NCBI GenBank assembly: GCA_009841225.1
Contig: VXMF01000009.1
Coordinates: 1-64,000, forward strand
Reading direction: 5' to 3'
DNA length: 64,000 bases
Source of the DNA: Terriglobia bacterium
GTDB taxonomy: Bacteria > Acidobacteriota > Terriglobia > Bryobacterales > UBA6623
Under the pieces are notes generated by a model that saw only the letters and a list, made by a program, of their open reading frames with translations, ran no database searches and was not told where the DNA came from. The first letter of the stretch is position 1, and each line of letters starts with the position of its first letter. The position numbers and the translations under genes are program-made. Of this stretch, positions 1-9,948 are shown in pieces.

Positions 1-40
1 TGTTTCTTGCCTTCTGCGTTGGTTTGTGGGTTGGGGCCTG

Positions 41-117
41 CCCCCCCCGCCCCCCCCGGCGGGGCTGGCGGGGCGGGGGGCGGGGGGGCCCCGCCCCCCC
101 CCCCCCCCCCCCCCCCG
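41..117. repeat. Low-complexity G/C homopolymer tract, probable contig-end artefact
   Basis: Runs of C and G including >20 consecutive C immediately before dnaJ. Confidence 0.8.
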
Positions 118-133
118 CCACCGTCTAGGCTAG

Positions 134-1270
134 ATGGGCATGGCGGCCAACCGCAGCAAAGATTACTACGCGACGCTGGGAGTGCCCCGCAACGCGAAGG
201 CAGACGCGATCCGCACAGCCTACCGGCACCTGGCGCGCAAGCTGCACCCCGACGTCAACCCCGGCGACAAGGCCGCCGAGGAGCGCTTCAAGGATGTCCA
301 GGAGGCTTACGACATCCTCAGCGATGAGGAGAAGCGGGGCATCTACGACCGTTACGGATTCTATTCCGAGCAGGCCCGCCAGCAGGCCTCCGCCGGCCAA
401 GGCCACGGTTTCGGATTCGATGGCTTTGACTTCAGCGACCTAGGGCGCCAAGCCGCCGGGACGAATCTCGGCGACCTGTTCGAGGGAATGTTCGGCGGCC
501 GGGGACGCGGTCGCGGCCAGGCCACGCGCCGGCAGGGCGAGGATCTCGAGTACGAGATGGAGATCGGCTTTGACGGAGCGATTCGAGGCGCGACCGAACG
601 CCTCAAGATCAGCCGGCAGGTCCCGTGCGCGCCTTGCTCCGGATCGGGCAACGCAAAGGGAGAGCCGCCAAGCGTCTGCAAGGCCTGCGGCGGCAGCGGC
701 CAGTCACAGCGCATGGCCGGCAACATGCGCTTCAGCGTTCCCTGCGCGGAATGCGGACAGACCGGGCAGGCCCGTACGCCGTGCCCGCAGTGTGCTGGCG
801 AGGGGCGAGTGCTGGCCACCAACACCATCGACGTGCGGATCCCGCCGGGCACGCGAGAGAACGCTAGGCTCCGCCTGCAAGGCAAGGGCAACGCCGGGAT
901 CCTCGGCGGCCCGGCCGGCGACTTGTACATCCTCGTGCACGTGGGCAAGCACCCGTTCTTCGAGCGCGACAACTTCGACATTCGCATCGAGGTGCCGATC
1001 ACGCCGGCCGAGGCCGTGCTGGGCGCAAAGATCGAAGTGCCGACGATCGATGGCACCGCCTTGATGCGGATTCCGCCGGCGACAAGTTCGGGAAAGACTT
1101 TCCGCATGCGCGGGCGGGGCGTCACCGACCCGCGGAGCGACAAGCGCGGGGACCAGTTCGTTAGAATCTCGATTGTCGTGCCCAAGGTCCCGGACGAATC
1201 GACCAAGGATCTGATGCGGCGCTACGCGGAGCGCAATCCCGAGAACCCGCGCGACTCACTCGGCGTCTGA
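134..1270 (+). CDS. dnaJ: Chaperone protein DnaJ
   Basis: N-terminal J-domain ([12 protein letters not shown]...HPDVNPGD), four CxxCxGxG-like zinc motifs, C-terminal substrate-binding region. Confidence 0.95.
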   Translation: MGMAANRSKDYYATLGVPRNAKADAIRTAYRHLARKLHPDVNPGDKAAEERFKDVQEAYDILSDEEKRGIYDRYGFYSEQARQQASAGQGHGFGFDGFDFSDLGRQAAGTNLGDLFEGMFGGRGRGRGQATRRQGEDLEYEMEIGFDGAIRGATERLKISRQVPCAPCSGSGNAKGEPPSVCKACGGSGQSQRMAGNMRFSVPCAECGQTGQARTPCPQCAGEGRVLATNTIDVRIPPGTRENARLRLQGKGNAGILGGPAGDLYILVHVGKHPFFERDNFDIRIEVPITPAEAVLGAKIEVPTIDGTALMRIPPATSSGKTFRMRGRGVTDPRSDKRGDQFVRISIVVPKVPDESTKDLMRRYAERNPENPRDSLGV

Positions 1271-1272
1271 CC

Positions 1273-1713
1273 ATGGCAAGACAGCACAAGACCAAGGGCA
1301 GCTACACGATCTCGGTGGTGGCGGAACGTTTCGACGTGCATCCGCAGACGCTGCGCATGTACGAGCGCGAGGGCCTCTTGCAGCCATCCCGGACCGACGG
1401 CAACACGCGCCTCTACACCGACGAGGATATCGACCGGCTCGATGTAATCCTGTCGCTGACGCGCGACCTCGGCGTCAATCTCGCGGGCGTGGAGATCATC
1501 TTGAACATGCGCAGCAAGATGGACGCCATGCAGCGGCAGATGCGCGAGTTCGTCAGCTACGTCAACCGGTCCATGGATCTTGCGGAAGACAGCGAGGACC
1601 CGATCTCCAACGCGCTGATCCCTATCAGGACCCGCATGCCGATGCGAGCTAGGCGCGAGGACGAGGAGGCCCCGGCCGCGGCACCTCCCGGGTCGAAGAT
1701 CGTCGACCTATAG
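1273..1713 (+). CDS. hspR: MerR-family heat shock regulator HspR-like
   Basis: MerR HTH (YTISVVAERFDVHPQTLRMYEREGLLQPSRTDGNTRLY), 2 nt downstream of dnaJ. Confidence 0.85.
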   Translation: MARQHKTKGSYTISVVAERFDVHPQTLRMYEREGLLQPSRTDGNTRLYTDEDIDRLDVILSLTRDLGVNLAGVEIILNMRSKMDAMQRQMREFVSYVNRSMDLAEDSEDPISNALIPIRTRMPMRARREDEEAPAAAPPGSKIVDL

Positions 1714-1728
1714 CGCGCTCGCCCGCTT

Positions 1729-3078
1729 CTAGGCCAAGAGCCCGCCGATCCACCTAAGCGCGCCAATGGCGTGCAGGAAGACGATGAGGATGCAGACCGG
1801 CACGGGATACTTAAGAATCCACAGCCACGAGCCGTAGAACTTGGCCAAGGCGCTGCCGGACTCGAACTCCTTGCGCCTGAGGGCGCCGTCCATGCGCCAA
1901 GCGACGAACAAGGCGATGCCGAGGCCGCCGAGCGGCAAGGCCCAGTTCGACACGAAATGATCCACGGCGTTGAACCAACTGCCGCTCGTCGTGGCCGGCA
2001 CGCCGAAGAGCGCCACCAAGACCGTGCCGGACACGCATGCCTTGACTCGGGAGATTCCGTGGTTGTCTAGCAGATACGCCGCAATGACTTCGAGAATCGC
2101 AATGGCGCTGGTCAGAGCGGCGAAAACGAGCATCACGAAGAACACCACTGACAAGACCGCCCCGCCTGTCATCTGGGCGAGCGCCGTGGGCAGGGTCACG
2201 AAGAGCAATCCCGGCCCTGCTCCCGGCTCCATGCCGAACGTGAACACGATGGGGAAGATCACCAATGACGCGGCCAAGGCGACCAGCGTGTCTGCACCCG
2301 CAGTGGCGAGCGAGGCAGATGCGAGGTCATCCTGCGACCGCAAGTAGCTGCCGTAGGCGATCATGCTGCCCATGCCCAGGCTGAGCGTGAAGAACGAATG
2401 ACCAAGAGCCTCGAGCACGCCGGCAGCAGTCAGCTTCTCCCAGTTCATGCCAAACAGGAAGTCCATCGCCTCGCCCCAGCCGGACATCGTCATTGCCTTG
2501 CCCAGCAGAATCAGGATCATCACGAACAGCCCGGGCATCATGATCCGCGCCCAGCGCTCGATGCCGTGCGACACACCCGCCGCCACGACACACATGGTGA
2601 ATACCAAGAAGGCGAACTGCCAGCCGACGCCGATTAGCGGCGAGCCGGTCAATTGGCCGAAGAGGCCCTCCGCCTGACCGGCGTCAATGCCGGCGATGGC
2701 ATTGGTCAGCGAGAGGTAAGTGTAGTGCAGGGCCCAGCCCGCAACGGTGGAATAGTACGACAGCAGGAGGAAGGCGGCCACAACTGCCAGAATCCCGAAT
2801 ACCACCCACTTGGACTTCGGGTCCGACAGCGTGCGGTAGGCAGTGACCGACGACGACCGCGAGGCCCGTCCAAGCATGACCTCGGCCATCATCACGGGCA
2901 CGCCTACGACTAGGATGCAAGCCAAGTAGACCAAGACGAACGCCCCGCCGCCGTTCTCGCCCGTGATGTACGGGAACTTCCATATGTTGCCCAAGCCGAC
3001 GGCGGAGCCGGCGGCAGCGAGAATGAACCCGGTCCTCGAGTTCCACTGGGCTCTAGGAGAATCGGAATGATCCGGCAT
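1729..3078 (-). CDS. Sodium-dependent neurotransmitter:sodium symporter (NSS/SNF) family transporter
   Basis: W-x-SRTGFILAAAGSAVGLGNIWKFPYITGENGGGAF signature; multiple hydrophobic helices. Confidence 0.92.
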   Translation of the reverse strand: MPDHSDSPRAQWNSRTGFILAAAGSAVGLGNIWKFPYITGENGGGAFVLVYLACILVVGVPVMMAEVMLGRASRSSSVTAYRTLSDPKSKWVVFGILAVVAAFLLLSYYSTVAGWALHYTYLSLTNAIAGIDAGQAEGLFGQLTGSPLIGVGWQFAFLVFTMCVVAAGVSHGIERWARIMMPGLFVMILILLGKAMTMSGWGEAMDFLFGMNWEKLTAAGVLEALGHSFFTLSLGMGSMIAYGSYLRSQDDLASASLATAGADTLVALAASLVIFPIVFTFGMEPGAGPGLLFVTLPTALAQMTGGAVLSVVFFVMLVFAALTSAIAILEVIAAYLLDNHGISRVKACVSGTVLVALFGVPATTSGSWFNAVDHFVSNWALPLGGLGIALFVAWRMDGALRRKEFESGSALAKFYGSWLWILKYPVPVCILIVFLHAIGALRWIGGLLA

Positions 3079-3340
3079 GCCCTGCATGGTACCCGAACGA
3101 TGGCTAGGTGATTCAGGACGGACCGAGAAACAGCGCGCCCAATGTCTTCGGCAGCGCCAGTGCCCGGTCGATGAGGGGGGACGCATGCTTGTCCGGTCGC
3201 GCCGAGCTCGATCGAACTGAGCTCATCTGCAGGATCAACGCCAGCCCGGCACATCCCCGCTGGATGGGGCGCGTCACCACGCGGCCTACGCAATGCAGAA
3301 CGGCGAGCCGGAAAGAAATCCCAGCGCCAGGCTATGCAGC

Positions 3341-4600
3341 CTAGACGTCCTCGTCGATGCTCTCCTCGCCCTCTGACTTGGCGATGATCGCCGCGCCGCA
3401 AGAGTCGCTGAAGACATTGATGACGGTGCGGTACATGTCCAGCGGACGATCGACCGCTAGCATCGCGCCGACGATCAGCTCCACCTGTGGCCCGGTTAGG
3501 TTGACGGCCTCGAGCACGATGAAGATCACAACAAGTCCCGCTGACGGAACGGCCGCAGCGCCGATGGATGCCAGCAAGGCAGTGAATACCACCAAGAGCT
3601 GCTGCTCGAAGCCAAGCTGGACGCCTAGCACTTGTGCGATGAACATCACCCCAGCACACTCGTAAAGAGCCGTTCCGTCCATGTTGACGGTCGCCCCCAT
3701 CGGCAACACGAACGAAGTGACGCGGTTGGAGGCACCGACCTTGTTTTCCACAGCATCGATCGTGACCGGCAGGGTCGCGCCAGAAGAACTCGTGGAAAAG
3801 GCCATCACGATAGGCTGCATCATGTTGCGGAAGTGCGTAACCGGGTTGATGCGGCCCAAGAAGCGCAAGATCAGCGGCAGCGTCACCAGCAGGTGAACAG
3901 TCAGACCCGCGACCAGCATCAGGGCGTACAGGCCCAGCGCCTTGAACGCTCCGAGACCGGTCGTGCCCATCAGCTTGGCAATCAGGGCGAACACCCCGAT
4001 GGGCGCGACCAGGCGGATGATGCCGCCGGTCAGGCGCATCATCGTCTCGAACGCCGCTTCGAAGAAGCCCAGCAGCGGCTCGCGATGCGCCTTCTGCAGC
4101 GTGCTGATGGTGATGCCCAGAACGATAGAGAAGAAGATGATCGCCAGCATGTCCGCCCCTGCCGCCGCCGCGAAGACATTCTCCGGCACGATGTCGAGAA
4201 TCAGATCCACCGGTGATTGAATCACGGTCAGGTTCGGCAGCTCCTCGGTCTCGGCCGTGCCGAGATCGGCGCCTACGCCGGGCTGGATCAGGTTGACCAT
4301 CACCAGCCCCACGATGCACGCGCAGGCACTCGTGAGCATGTAGTAGCCCATCGTCTTGCCGAACAGACGTCCCAGCCCAGCTCCCGCGCCCACCGATGCA
4401 ACGCCGGTGACGATCGAGGTCAACACCAAGGGCACGATGATCATCTTGAGCATCTTGATGAACAGTGTCCCGAGCCAGCCGACTGCGTCGGCGAACGGTT
4501 CTCCTCCGATCAAGCCGGCGATCACGCCGAGCGCCATCGCAATGGCGATGCGCCAATGCAGCTGCTGGTGCCACTTGGCCCCTGGGATGGTTTCACTCAT
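3341..4600 (-). CDS. Dicarboxylate/amino acid:cation symporter (DAACS, GltP/DctA-like)
   Basis: FSTSSSGATLPVTIDAVENKVG and NMDGTALYECAGVMFIAQ motifs. Confidence 0.93.
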   Translation of the reverse strand: MSETIPGAKWHQQLHWRIAIAMALGVIAGLIGGEPFADAVGWLGTLFIKMLKMIIVPLVLTSIVTGVASVGAGAGLGRLFGKTMGYYMLTSACACIVGLVMVNLIQPGVGADLGTAETEELPNLTVIQSPVDLILDIVPENVFAAAAGADMLAIIFFSIVLGITISTLQKAHREPLLGFFEAAFETMMRLTGGIIRLVAPIGVFALIAKLMGTTGLGAFKALGLYALMLVAGLTVHLLVTLPLILRFLGRINPVTHFRNMMQPIVMAFSTSSSGATLPVTIDAVENKVGASNRVTSFVLPMGATVNMDGTALYECAGVMFIAQVLGVQLGFEQQLLVVFTALLASIGAAAVPSAGLVVIFIVLEAVNLTGPQVELIVGAMLAVDRPLDMYRTVINVFSDSCGAAIIAKSEGEESIDEDV

Positions 4601-4652
4601 TTCGTTCCTTCTTTTCGGCCCGCTTCCAGCCGTTCCTGATATTGTCATCAAA

Positions 4653-4677
4653 CCCGCGGCTGCTCGTCAGCCGCGGG
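4653..4677 (-). promoter_or_regulatory. Perfect 10-bp stem/5-nt loop hairpin followed by a short T tract in the leader of the DAACS gene
   Basis: CCCGCGGCTG-CTCGT-CAGCCGCGGG; minus strand reads into GTTTGATG. Confidence 0.5.
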
Positions 4678-4885
4678 ACTGCACCGAAGGTTAACAGAAT
4701 TGCCCAGCCATGGTGCGGCAGCGAAGAAGTCCGCATGCGAGGGGAGGCGGTGCGCGGACGCGTGCCTGCAAGCCATAGGATCGTGACCGGGCAGGCTCCT
4801 CAGCCCGTGTCCGCAGCCCGCTATGACCGAAACAGCGCCGGCTTCCACAGTGCCGGGGCAGTCGGAGGCCGCCGCCCGAGACCGT

Positions 4886-4911
4886 CCACATTCGGTGGCC
4901 ACATTCGGTGG
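4886..4911. repeat. Perfect tandem 13-bp direct repeat CCACATTCGGTGG x2 in an intergenic region
   Basis: Two adjacent identical copies, each with CCAC/GTGG half-palindrome arms. Confidence 0.85.
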
Positions 4912-5168
4912 CTGAGCGCGAAACCCACTACGTGCTACGCTAATTTGGTATATTTCTCACAGCTATTCTTCTAGAAATGCAGAAGTTTCGGAAGTGAGCC
5001 GACGTACAGTCCCCGCAAGTCGCCCAAGCACGTGATTAGGGCCGATGGCGGACAAGCGTCGCTTCGGGCGCAGCCGGGTGCGCTTGGACGTGGCGGCGAG
5101 AACGGTATCCCGGGAACGCCCGCTCTGGAGGCGGGCGAAAAGAACAGTCCTGGAATCAAGAGCGAGCT

Positions 5169-6614
5169 ATGCTACACCACGATAAACCAACCTACGACGA
5201 GAGCCGGACGAAAGTAGCGCCTCGGACGCGCGAGATCCTGCGCATCGCGGCTCATCTGGACAAGACCGACACCGCCCGTGAGATCACCTTGGAGTGGCTG
5301 GAGAGCGCGTCCAAGACCGAGCTGCCGGACGAGGCTTGGTCCGGCAATGCCTTCCACCATGAAGCTGAGAAGCGGGCATTCACGGCCGTCCGCGCGAAAG
5401 AGGACGATGTACAAACGTGGGCGCTACGCTTCGTTGAGCCCGAAGAGGGTGACATCCAGCGAGAGTGGACCACCGAGGTCGCGATCCGTGAGCGTCCCGG
5501 GGAGGACGCCGAGTTCTGCCTCCGCACGCTGGCGAAATCCACGGAAACGAAGATGCGGGTGCAGCCGAGGGTGCCAGGATTCCTCGAGCACGTCGTTAAG
5601 GAATGCACCATGGAACAAGGTGCCGCCAAGATCGAGAAGGAGCCGTGGGTCGTCGAGTCCGAGTACGACGCGGCGAACCTGGCGGAGTTCTTGGTCGATC
5701 CCGACCGGCGCACGCCAGCCTTCGTGCTGACGGTGCCGGAAGAATCGGAGGATCCCGTCCGCCCGCTGCTGGACCCGATGCCGCTTACGGCGGACACGCT
5801 GGGCATCGCCAAGGTGATCGTGCTGCCTGCCGAGTACACATGGAAGCTCACGAACCGCTTCGGGAAGCGTCTGTCGGTCTACCGCGGAGCCATGCGGGTG
5901 TACCTGTCTGGCTTCAACGACAGGGCCGATCCGGAAGGCGGCCACGACCTGTTCATGCCGCATCGCATGGATACCCCCGAGACGGCGGCCAAGCTGGGCT
6001 CGCTGCTGCGCTGGATGGCAGCGCGCGAAAGCATGCGGGGCTGGCGGCTGGGTCACGACGTGATCCCGTTCGTTTCGGCCATGCTTCCCAGCATTGATCT
6101 CGAGAGCGCAACTCTGGCCGAAAACGGCGCCAGCGCAGCCGATCAGCTGGCTGCTTCGGCGCGGCACGTGGCGATGCTGCGCGACGAGCTCAAACTGGCG
6201 CTAGAGATCCAGCAATCCCTCACCGAGGAGAACCAATCCATCGAGGGGCGCATGCGCGAGTCGGAGTCCAAGCTGCGCAAGACGCAAATGCGTCCGCGGC
6301 CAACATTCGACCGCGGCCCCCGCCCATCCTACGAGGATCGAGGCCGTCCACAGTTCGACCGAGGGTCGCGCCCGCCGTATGGCGACAGGGGTCGCCCGGC
6401 GTTCGACCGGCCTCCTCGGCAATACGAGGACCGCGGGCAGCGCCCGTTCGAAGGGCGCGGCCGTTCGTTCGAGGACAGGGGCCGTCCGGCGTTCGGCAAC
6501 CGCGGTCGCGGGCCGTACGACCGCGACCGGGACCGCAGCTTCGAACGGGATCGTCCCAGGCCCAGATACTCACAGTACGGCGATGAGGATGACGACAGTG
6601 GCTACGGAGAATAG
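5169..6614 (+). CDS. Uncharacterised protein with coiled-coil region and RG/RP-rich disordered C-terminal tail
   Basis: Long ORF; C-terminus DRGPRPSYEDRGRPQFDRGSRPPYGDRGRPAFDR... repeats; hairpin (CGCCCGC-N7-GCGGGCG, 5117-5137) upstream of start. Confidence 0.85.
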   Translation: MLHHDKPTYDESRTKVAPRTREILRIAAHLDKTDTAREITLEWLESASKTELPDEAWSGNAFHHEAEKRAFTAVRAKEDDVQTWALRFVEPEEGDIQREWTTEVAIRERPGEDAEFCLRTLAKSTETKMRVQPRVPGFLEHVVKECTMEQGAAKIEKEPWVVESEYDAANLAEFLVDPDRRTPAFVLTVPEESEDPVRPLLDPMPLTADTLGIAKVIVLPAEYTWKLTNRFGKRLSVYRGAMRVYLSGFNDRADPEGGHDLFMPHRMDTPETAAKLGSLLRWMAARESMRGWRLGHDVIPFVSAMLPSIDLESATLAENGASAADQLAASARHVAMLRDELKLALEIQQSLTEENQSIEGRMRESESKLRKTQMRPRPTFDRGPRPSYEDRGRPQFDRGSRPPYGDRGRPAFDRPPRQYEDRGQRPFEGRGRSFEDRGRPAFGNRGRGPYDRDRDRSFERDRPRPRYSQYGDEDDDSGYGE

Positions 6615-6682
6615 GGGGTCGTAGACCACGCCTCTGGACATTCGAGGGCCGCGACTCGCACGGCTTGGCTGGGCCGATACGC

Positions 6683-7462
6683 ATGCAAGATTTGGGGGGC
6701 AAGACCGCTCTAGTTACCGGCGGGTCACGGGGGATCGGCCGTGCGATCTGCCTAGAGCTGGCCGCTCGCGGAGCCCGTGTGGCGGTGAATTACCGAAGCC
6801 GCGCGGCGGAGGCGGAGGCAACAGCAGCTGCGGTGCGCGACCTTGGGGTGTCCGCCTTGACGATCCAAGCCGATGTCTCTAGGCGCCCGGAAGTCAGCGC
6901 GATGGCGAAACAGGTAGAGGCCGAATTGGGCGCGCCCGACATCTTGGTCAATAACGCCGGGCTCCTGCATCGCGGAGAGCTGCTGGACTACAGCGAGGAC
7001 GAGTTCGACGGGATGTGGCGGACCAACGTCAAGGGAGTCATGTACTGCTCCGAGGCTGTGGCGCCCGAAATGATTCGGCGGGGCTGGGGTCGGATCGTGA
7101 ACCTGGCTTCCAACGCGGCCATTGGGACGGCGATGGCAGGCACCACGCTGTACGCGGTGACCAAGGGAGCGGTGCTCACGCTCACCAAGCGCATGGCCTT
7201 CGAGCTGTCTCCAAAGGGCATCACGGTGAACGCCGTGCTGCCGGGATTCACGAAGACCGACATGGTCATGTCCGGCAAGTCGCGGGACGAGCTAGACCGG
7301 CTGCTTCAAAGCGTCGCCGAGCGCTCTCTGGTCGGACGGACAGGAGAACCGGAGGACATCGCACACCTGACGGGATTTCTGTGCTCCCCGGCGAGCGGGT
7401 TCATCACCGGACAATTCATGATGGCCGATGGCGGCCGCCAAGACTACCTCACCAGGGTGTAG
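6683..7462 (+). CDS. SDR-family 3-oxoacyl-ACP reductase-like protein
   Basis: TGGSRGIG, NNAG, YxxxK (YAVTKGAV) SDR motifs. Confidence 0.9.
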   Translation: MQDLGGKTALVTGGSRGIGRAICLELAARGARVAVNYRSRAAEAEATAAAVRDLGVSALTIQADVSRRPEVSAMAKQVEAELGAPDILVNNAGLLHRGELLDYSEDEFDGMWRTNVKGVMYCSEAVAPEMIRRGWGRIVNLASNAAIGTAMAGTTLYAVTKGAVLTLTKRMAFELSPKGITVNAVLPGFTKTDMVMSGKSRDELDRLLQSVAERSLVGRTGEPEDIAHLTGFLCSPASGFITGQFMMADGGRQDYLTRV

Positions 7463-7653
7463 CAGCATTCTGGCAAGCACGGTTCATCGCTAGAAAACCG
7501 GCGATCGATTGCCGGCGCAAGCCGCGTCCAGCGGGCGAGCTGGAGCATCGAACCTGCCGGCTGAATCGCTGCGTCAGGCTTCCCCCTGCAGTCCGAGCAA
7601 CCAAGGCGAGGGAATCCACCTCAGGCCTGTCCCGGCCCAGCGCGGACGCGCGG

Positions 7654-9051
7654 CTAGCCGAGTTCCACGCGATACGGGAAGCGGTCCCCAGCCTGCCGGA
7701 GATAGTCCAATATCTCGCCATCGAGCTCGCTCATCAGGCCAGCCCTAGAGGCGTCATCGGCCAGATTGCGCAGCTGGTAAGGGTCTTCTCGGTTGTCGTA
7801 CAGGCACCAGCGTCCGATCTCGCCGCACGCGTAGGTGTAGCGATTGGTGCGGATCCCGCGAAAGATCGGGGATGTATGGTTGACTCCGGCGCTGGCATGC
7901 GACTTGGAGATGTGCATCAGGAATTGGTGCTCCGGGCCGTCCACGGCCGCGCCGCGCGCCAGCGCTGACAAGTCCCGGCCGACGCAAGCGTCGGGCACGG
8001 AAATCCCTGCCATGCCGCACAGCGTCGGATATAGGTCGATCGCTCCAAGCAGCGCGCTGCTGCGATGGCCCTCCGACACGCCTGGGCCGCGCACCACGAA
8101 CGGCACCCGGCACGACTCCTCGTGCGGCAGTCGCTTGCCAGTGCGGTTGTGAGCGCCGAGCATCTCGCCGTGGTCCGAGGTGTAGACCACGATCGAACTG
8201 TCGGCCAGGCCGGTGCGGTCCAAGCATTCCATCAGCCGTCCGATTTCGATGTCCACGCCTTCCACGTGGGCGCAATAGCCGGCGGTGTCCCTTTGCACGT
8301 CGCGACCGCGTCCCCCGACGCCGCGGGTCACGGTGTCTACGGTGTTCGGGCGCAAACGCAGACCGCCGCCACTGTATTTCCGCATCAGCTCGGGCGGAGC
8401 GTCGTCGAAGGGCGGATGCGGGGGATTCAGCGAAAGCACTAGCATCCACGGGCGGTCTTTGTTGCGCTCGATAAAGCTGATGGCGTCGTCCGTCATCAGG
8501 GTCGCGTTATACCCGGCCGGCACCTGCTGCCGGCCGGTGGCCTGGTCATACGTGTGGGAGCGGTCGAAGTGCGGATTCGTGTTGTACCATGCTCGCCACT
8601 CCGCAAACCCGTGGCGCGCCTCCCCCTGCGGCTTGAGCGCGTGCCCTTCCGCACCACGCGCGTCCAAGTGCCACTTCCCGACATAGCCGGTGTGATAGCC
8701 GGCGTCGCGGAAGGCCTCGCCGAGGCTGTATTCGGACCTTCGCAGCGGATACGCGTTGTCGATGACGCCAGTCTGGTACGGCCAGCGGCCGGTCATGAGA
8801 ATGCCCCGGTAGGGCGAGCAGACAGGATAGTTCGAGACGCAATGGGTAAACGTCGTACCCTGCGATGCGAGGCGGGCGAGAGCGGGGGTCTCAGCATCGT
8901 TGTAAGGCTCGCCCGGCATCGTACAGGCCCTGTGCTGGTCGCTGAACACGAAGAGCACGTTGGGTTTGCGCGGCTGTTGCGCGCCGGCCGAGGACGCGCC
9001 TGCCACGGTCAATGCCCGGATGACGTCTCTGCGAGAGGGGTGCGCTACCAT
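7654..9051 (-). CDS. Sulfatase
   Basis: CxPxR formylglycine motif (CSPYRGILMTGRWP), N-terminal FSDQHR, twin-Arg-like leader. Confidence 0.92.
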   Translation of the reverse strand: MVAHPSRRDVIRALTVAGASSAGAQQPRKPNVLFVFSDQHRACTMPGEPYNDAETPALARLASQGTTFTHCVSNYPVCSPYRGILMTGRWPYQTGVIDNAYPLRRSEYSLGEAFRDAGYHTGYVGKWHLDARGAEGHALKPQGEARHGFAEWRAWYNTNPHFDRSHTYDQATGRQQVPAGYNATLMTDDAISFIERNKDRPWMLVLSLNPPHPPFDDAPPELMRKYSGGGLRLRPNTVDTVTRGVGGRGRDVQRDTAGYCAHVEGVDIEIGRLMECLDRTGLADSSIVVYTSDHGEMLGAHNRTGKRLPHEESCRVPFVVRGPGVSEGHRSSALLGAIDLYPTLCGMAGISVPDACVGRDLSALARGAAVDGPEHQFLMHISKSHASAGVNHTSPIFRGIRTNRYTYACGEIGRWCLYDNREDPYQLRNLADDASRAGLMSELDGEILDYLRQAGDRFPYRVELG

Positions 9052-9141
9052 GACGCTGGTATTCTAGCAACGCACCCGGCTAGGCGATGCCGGGCAGCAC
9101 CAGCGCGTATCACCGTGTCTCGGCAGCAGATCTCTTAGTTC

Positions 9142-9948
9142 ATGCCATCCAGGGACAGCGAGGCATTGATACTGCGCAATTACCCGTACCGCGAAGCCGA
9201 CCTCATCGTGAGCTTCTTCACACGCGAGCGAGGCAAGCTTCGCGGCGTGGCGAGCGGAGTGCGCCGGCCCAAGAACAACAAGTTCGGCATCGGATTGGAG
9301 CGCTTGGCGCTCTCCCATGTCTACTACCTGCAGAAGGAGAACCGAGATCTCGTCACGGTCCAGCGCGCCGAACTGGCCGGCCCGTCGAACCTGTGGAAGG
9401 CGACTTACCCGACGAGCATCGTGTTAGACGTGATCGCCGAGACCACGGACCTGCTACTGCCAGAGCAACAGCCCAACGACGCCCACTTCCGCTTGCTGCG
9501 GCTGGTCGTCGAGGAATTCCGCCGGGGCATTGCGGAGGGGGACTCCAGCGATTCGGTCCAGCCCTGGGCGCACCGGGCCTTGGTGTACTACCTGCTGTGG
9601 TCGGCGCGGCTGGGCGGCTGGCTTCCGCCCCTGGGCCACTGTATCGAGTCGAATCAAGCCTTCGCCGAAGATGAACCGGCCTATTTCGGGGCCGATCGGG
9701 AAGGGCTGTTTCGCGCCGAGTTCAAGGATTCCAACTCCTGGGCGCTCCCGCGCGAGGCGCGCGCGCTGGCCGCGGCCATGCTCAAGCAGAGGCTGGACAA
9801 GTTGGATGTCTCCCTGTGGCAAGAGCGATCGGGCTTCGCGCTGCAGCGGTTCCTGCTACAGCGCACCCAAGCCCAGATCGAAGCGCAGCTCCGCGGAGTC
9901 CAAGCCCTGCGCGAACTCTGGCGTGACGCACCTGCCGGGCAGGCCTAG
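9142..9948 (+). CDS. recO: DNA repair protein RecO
   Basis: N-terminal LILRNYPYREADLIVSFFTRERGKLRGVASGVRRPKN typical of RecO. Confidence 0.88.
   Translation: MPSRDSEALILRNYPYREADLIVSFFTRERGKLRGVASGVRRPKNNKFGIGLERLALSHVYYLQKENRDLVTVQRAELAGPSNLWKATYPTSIVLDVIAETTDLLLPEQQPNDAHFRLLRLVVEEFRRGIAEGDSSDSVQPWAHRALVYYLLWSARLGGWLPPLGHCIESNQAFAEDEPAYFGADREGLFRAEFKDSNSWALPREARALAAAMLKQRLDKLDVSLWQERSGFALQRFLLQRTQAQIEAQLRGVQALRELWRDAPAGQA

Noticed and set aside
7-327. 106-aa Pro/Gly-rich ORF at the window start
   Set aside because: Created by the G/C homopolymer tract and overlaps dnaJ in another frame; low complexity only.
2910-4574. 554-aa minus-strand ORF overlapping the DAACS and SNF transporter genes
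   Set aside because: Out-of-frame shadow of the real symporter gene; Arg/His-rich composition typical of high-GC alternative frames.
7498-7515. Short hairpin CCGGC-N8-GCCGG between convergent fabG-like and sulfatase genes
   Set aside because: Only a 5-bp stem and no U tract; not enough to call a terminator.
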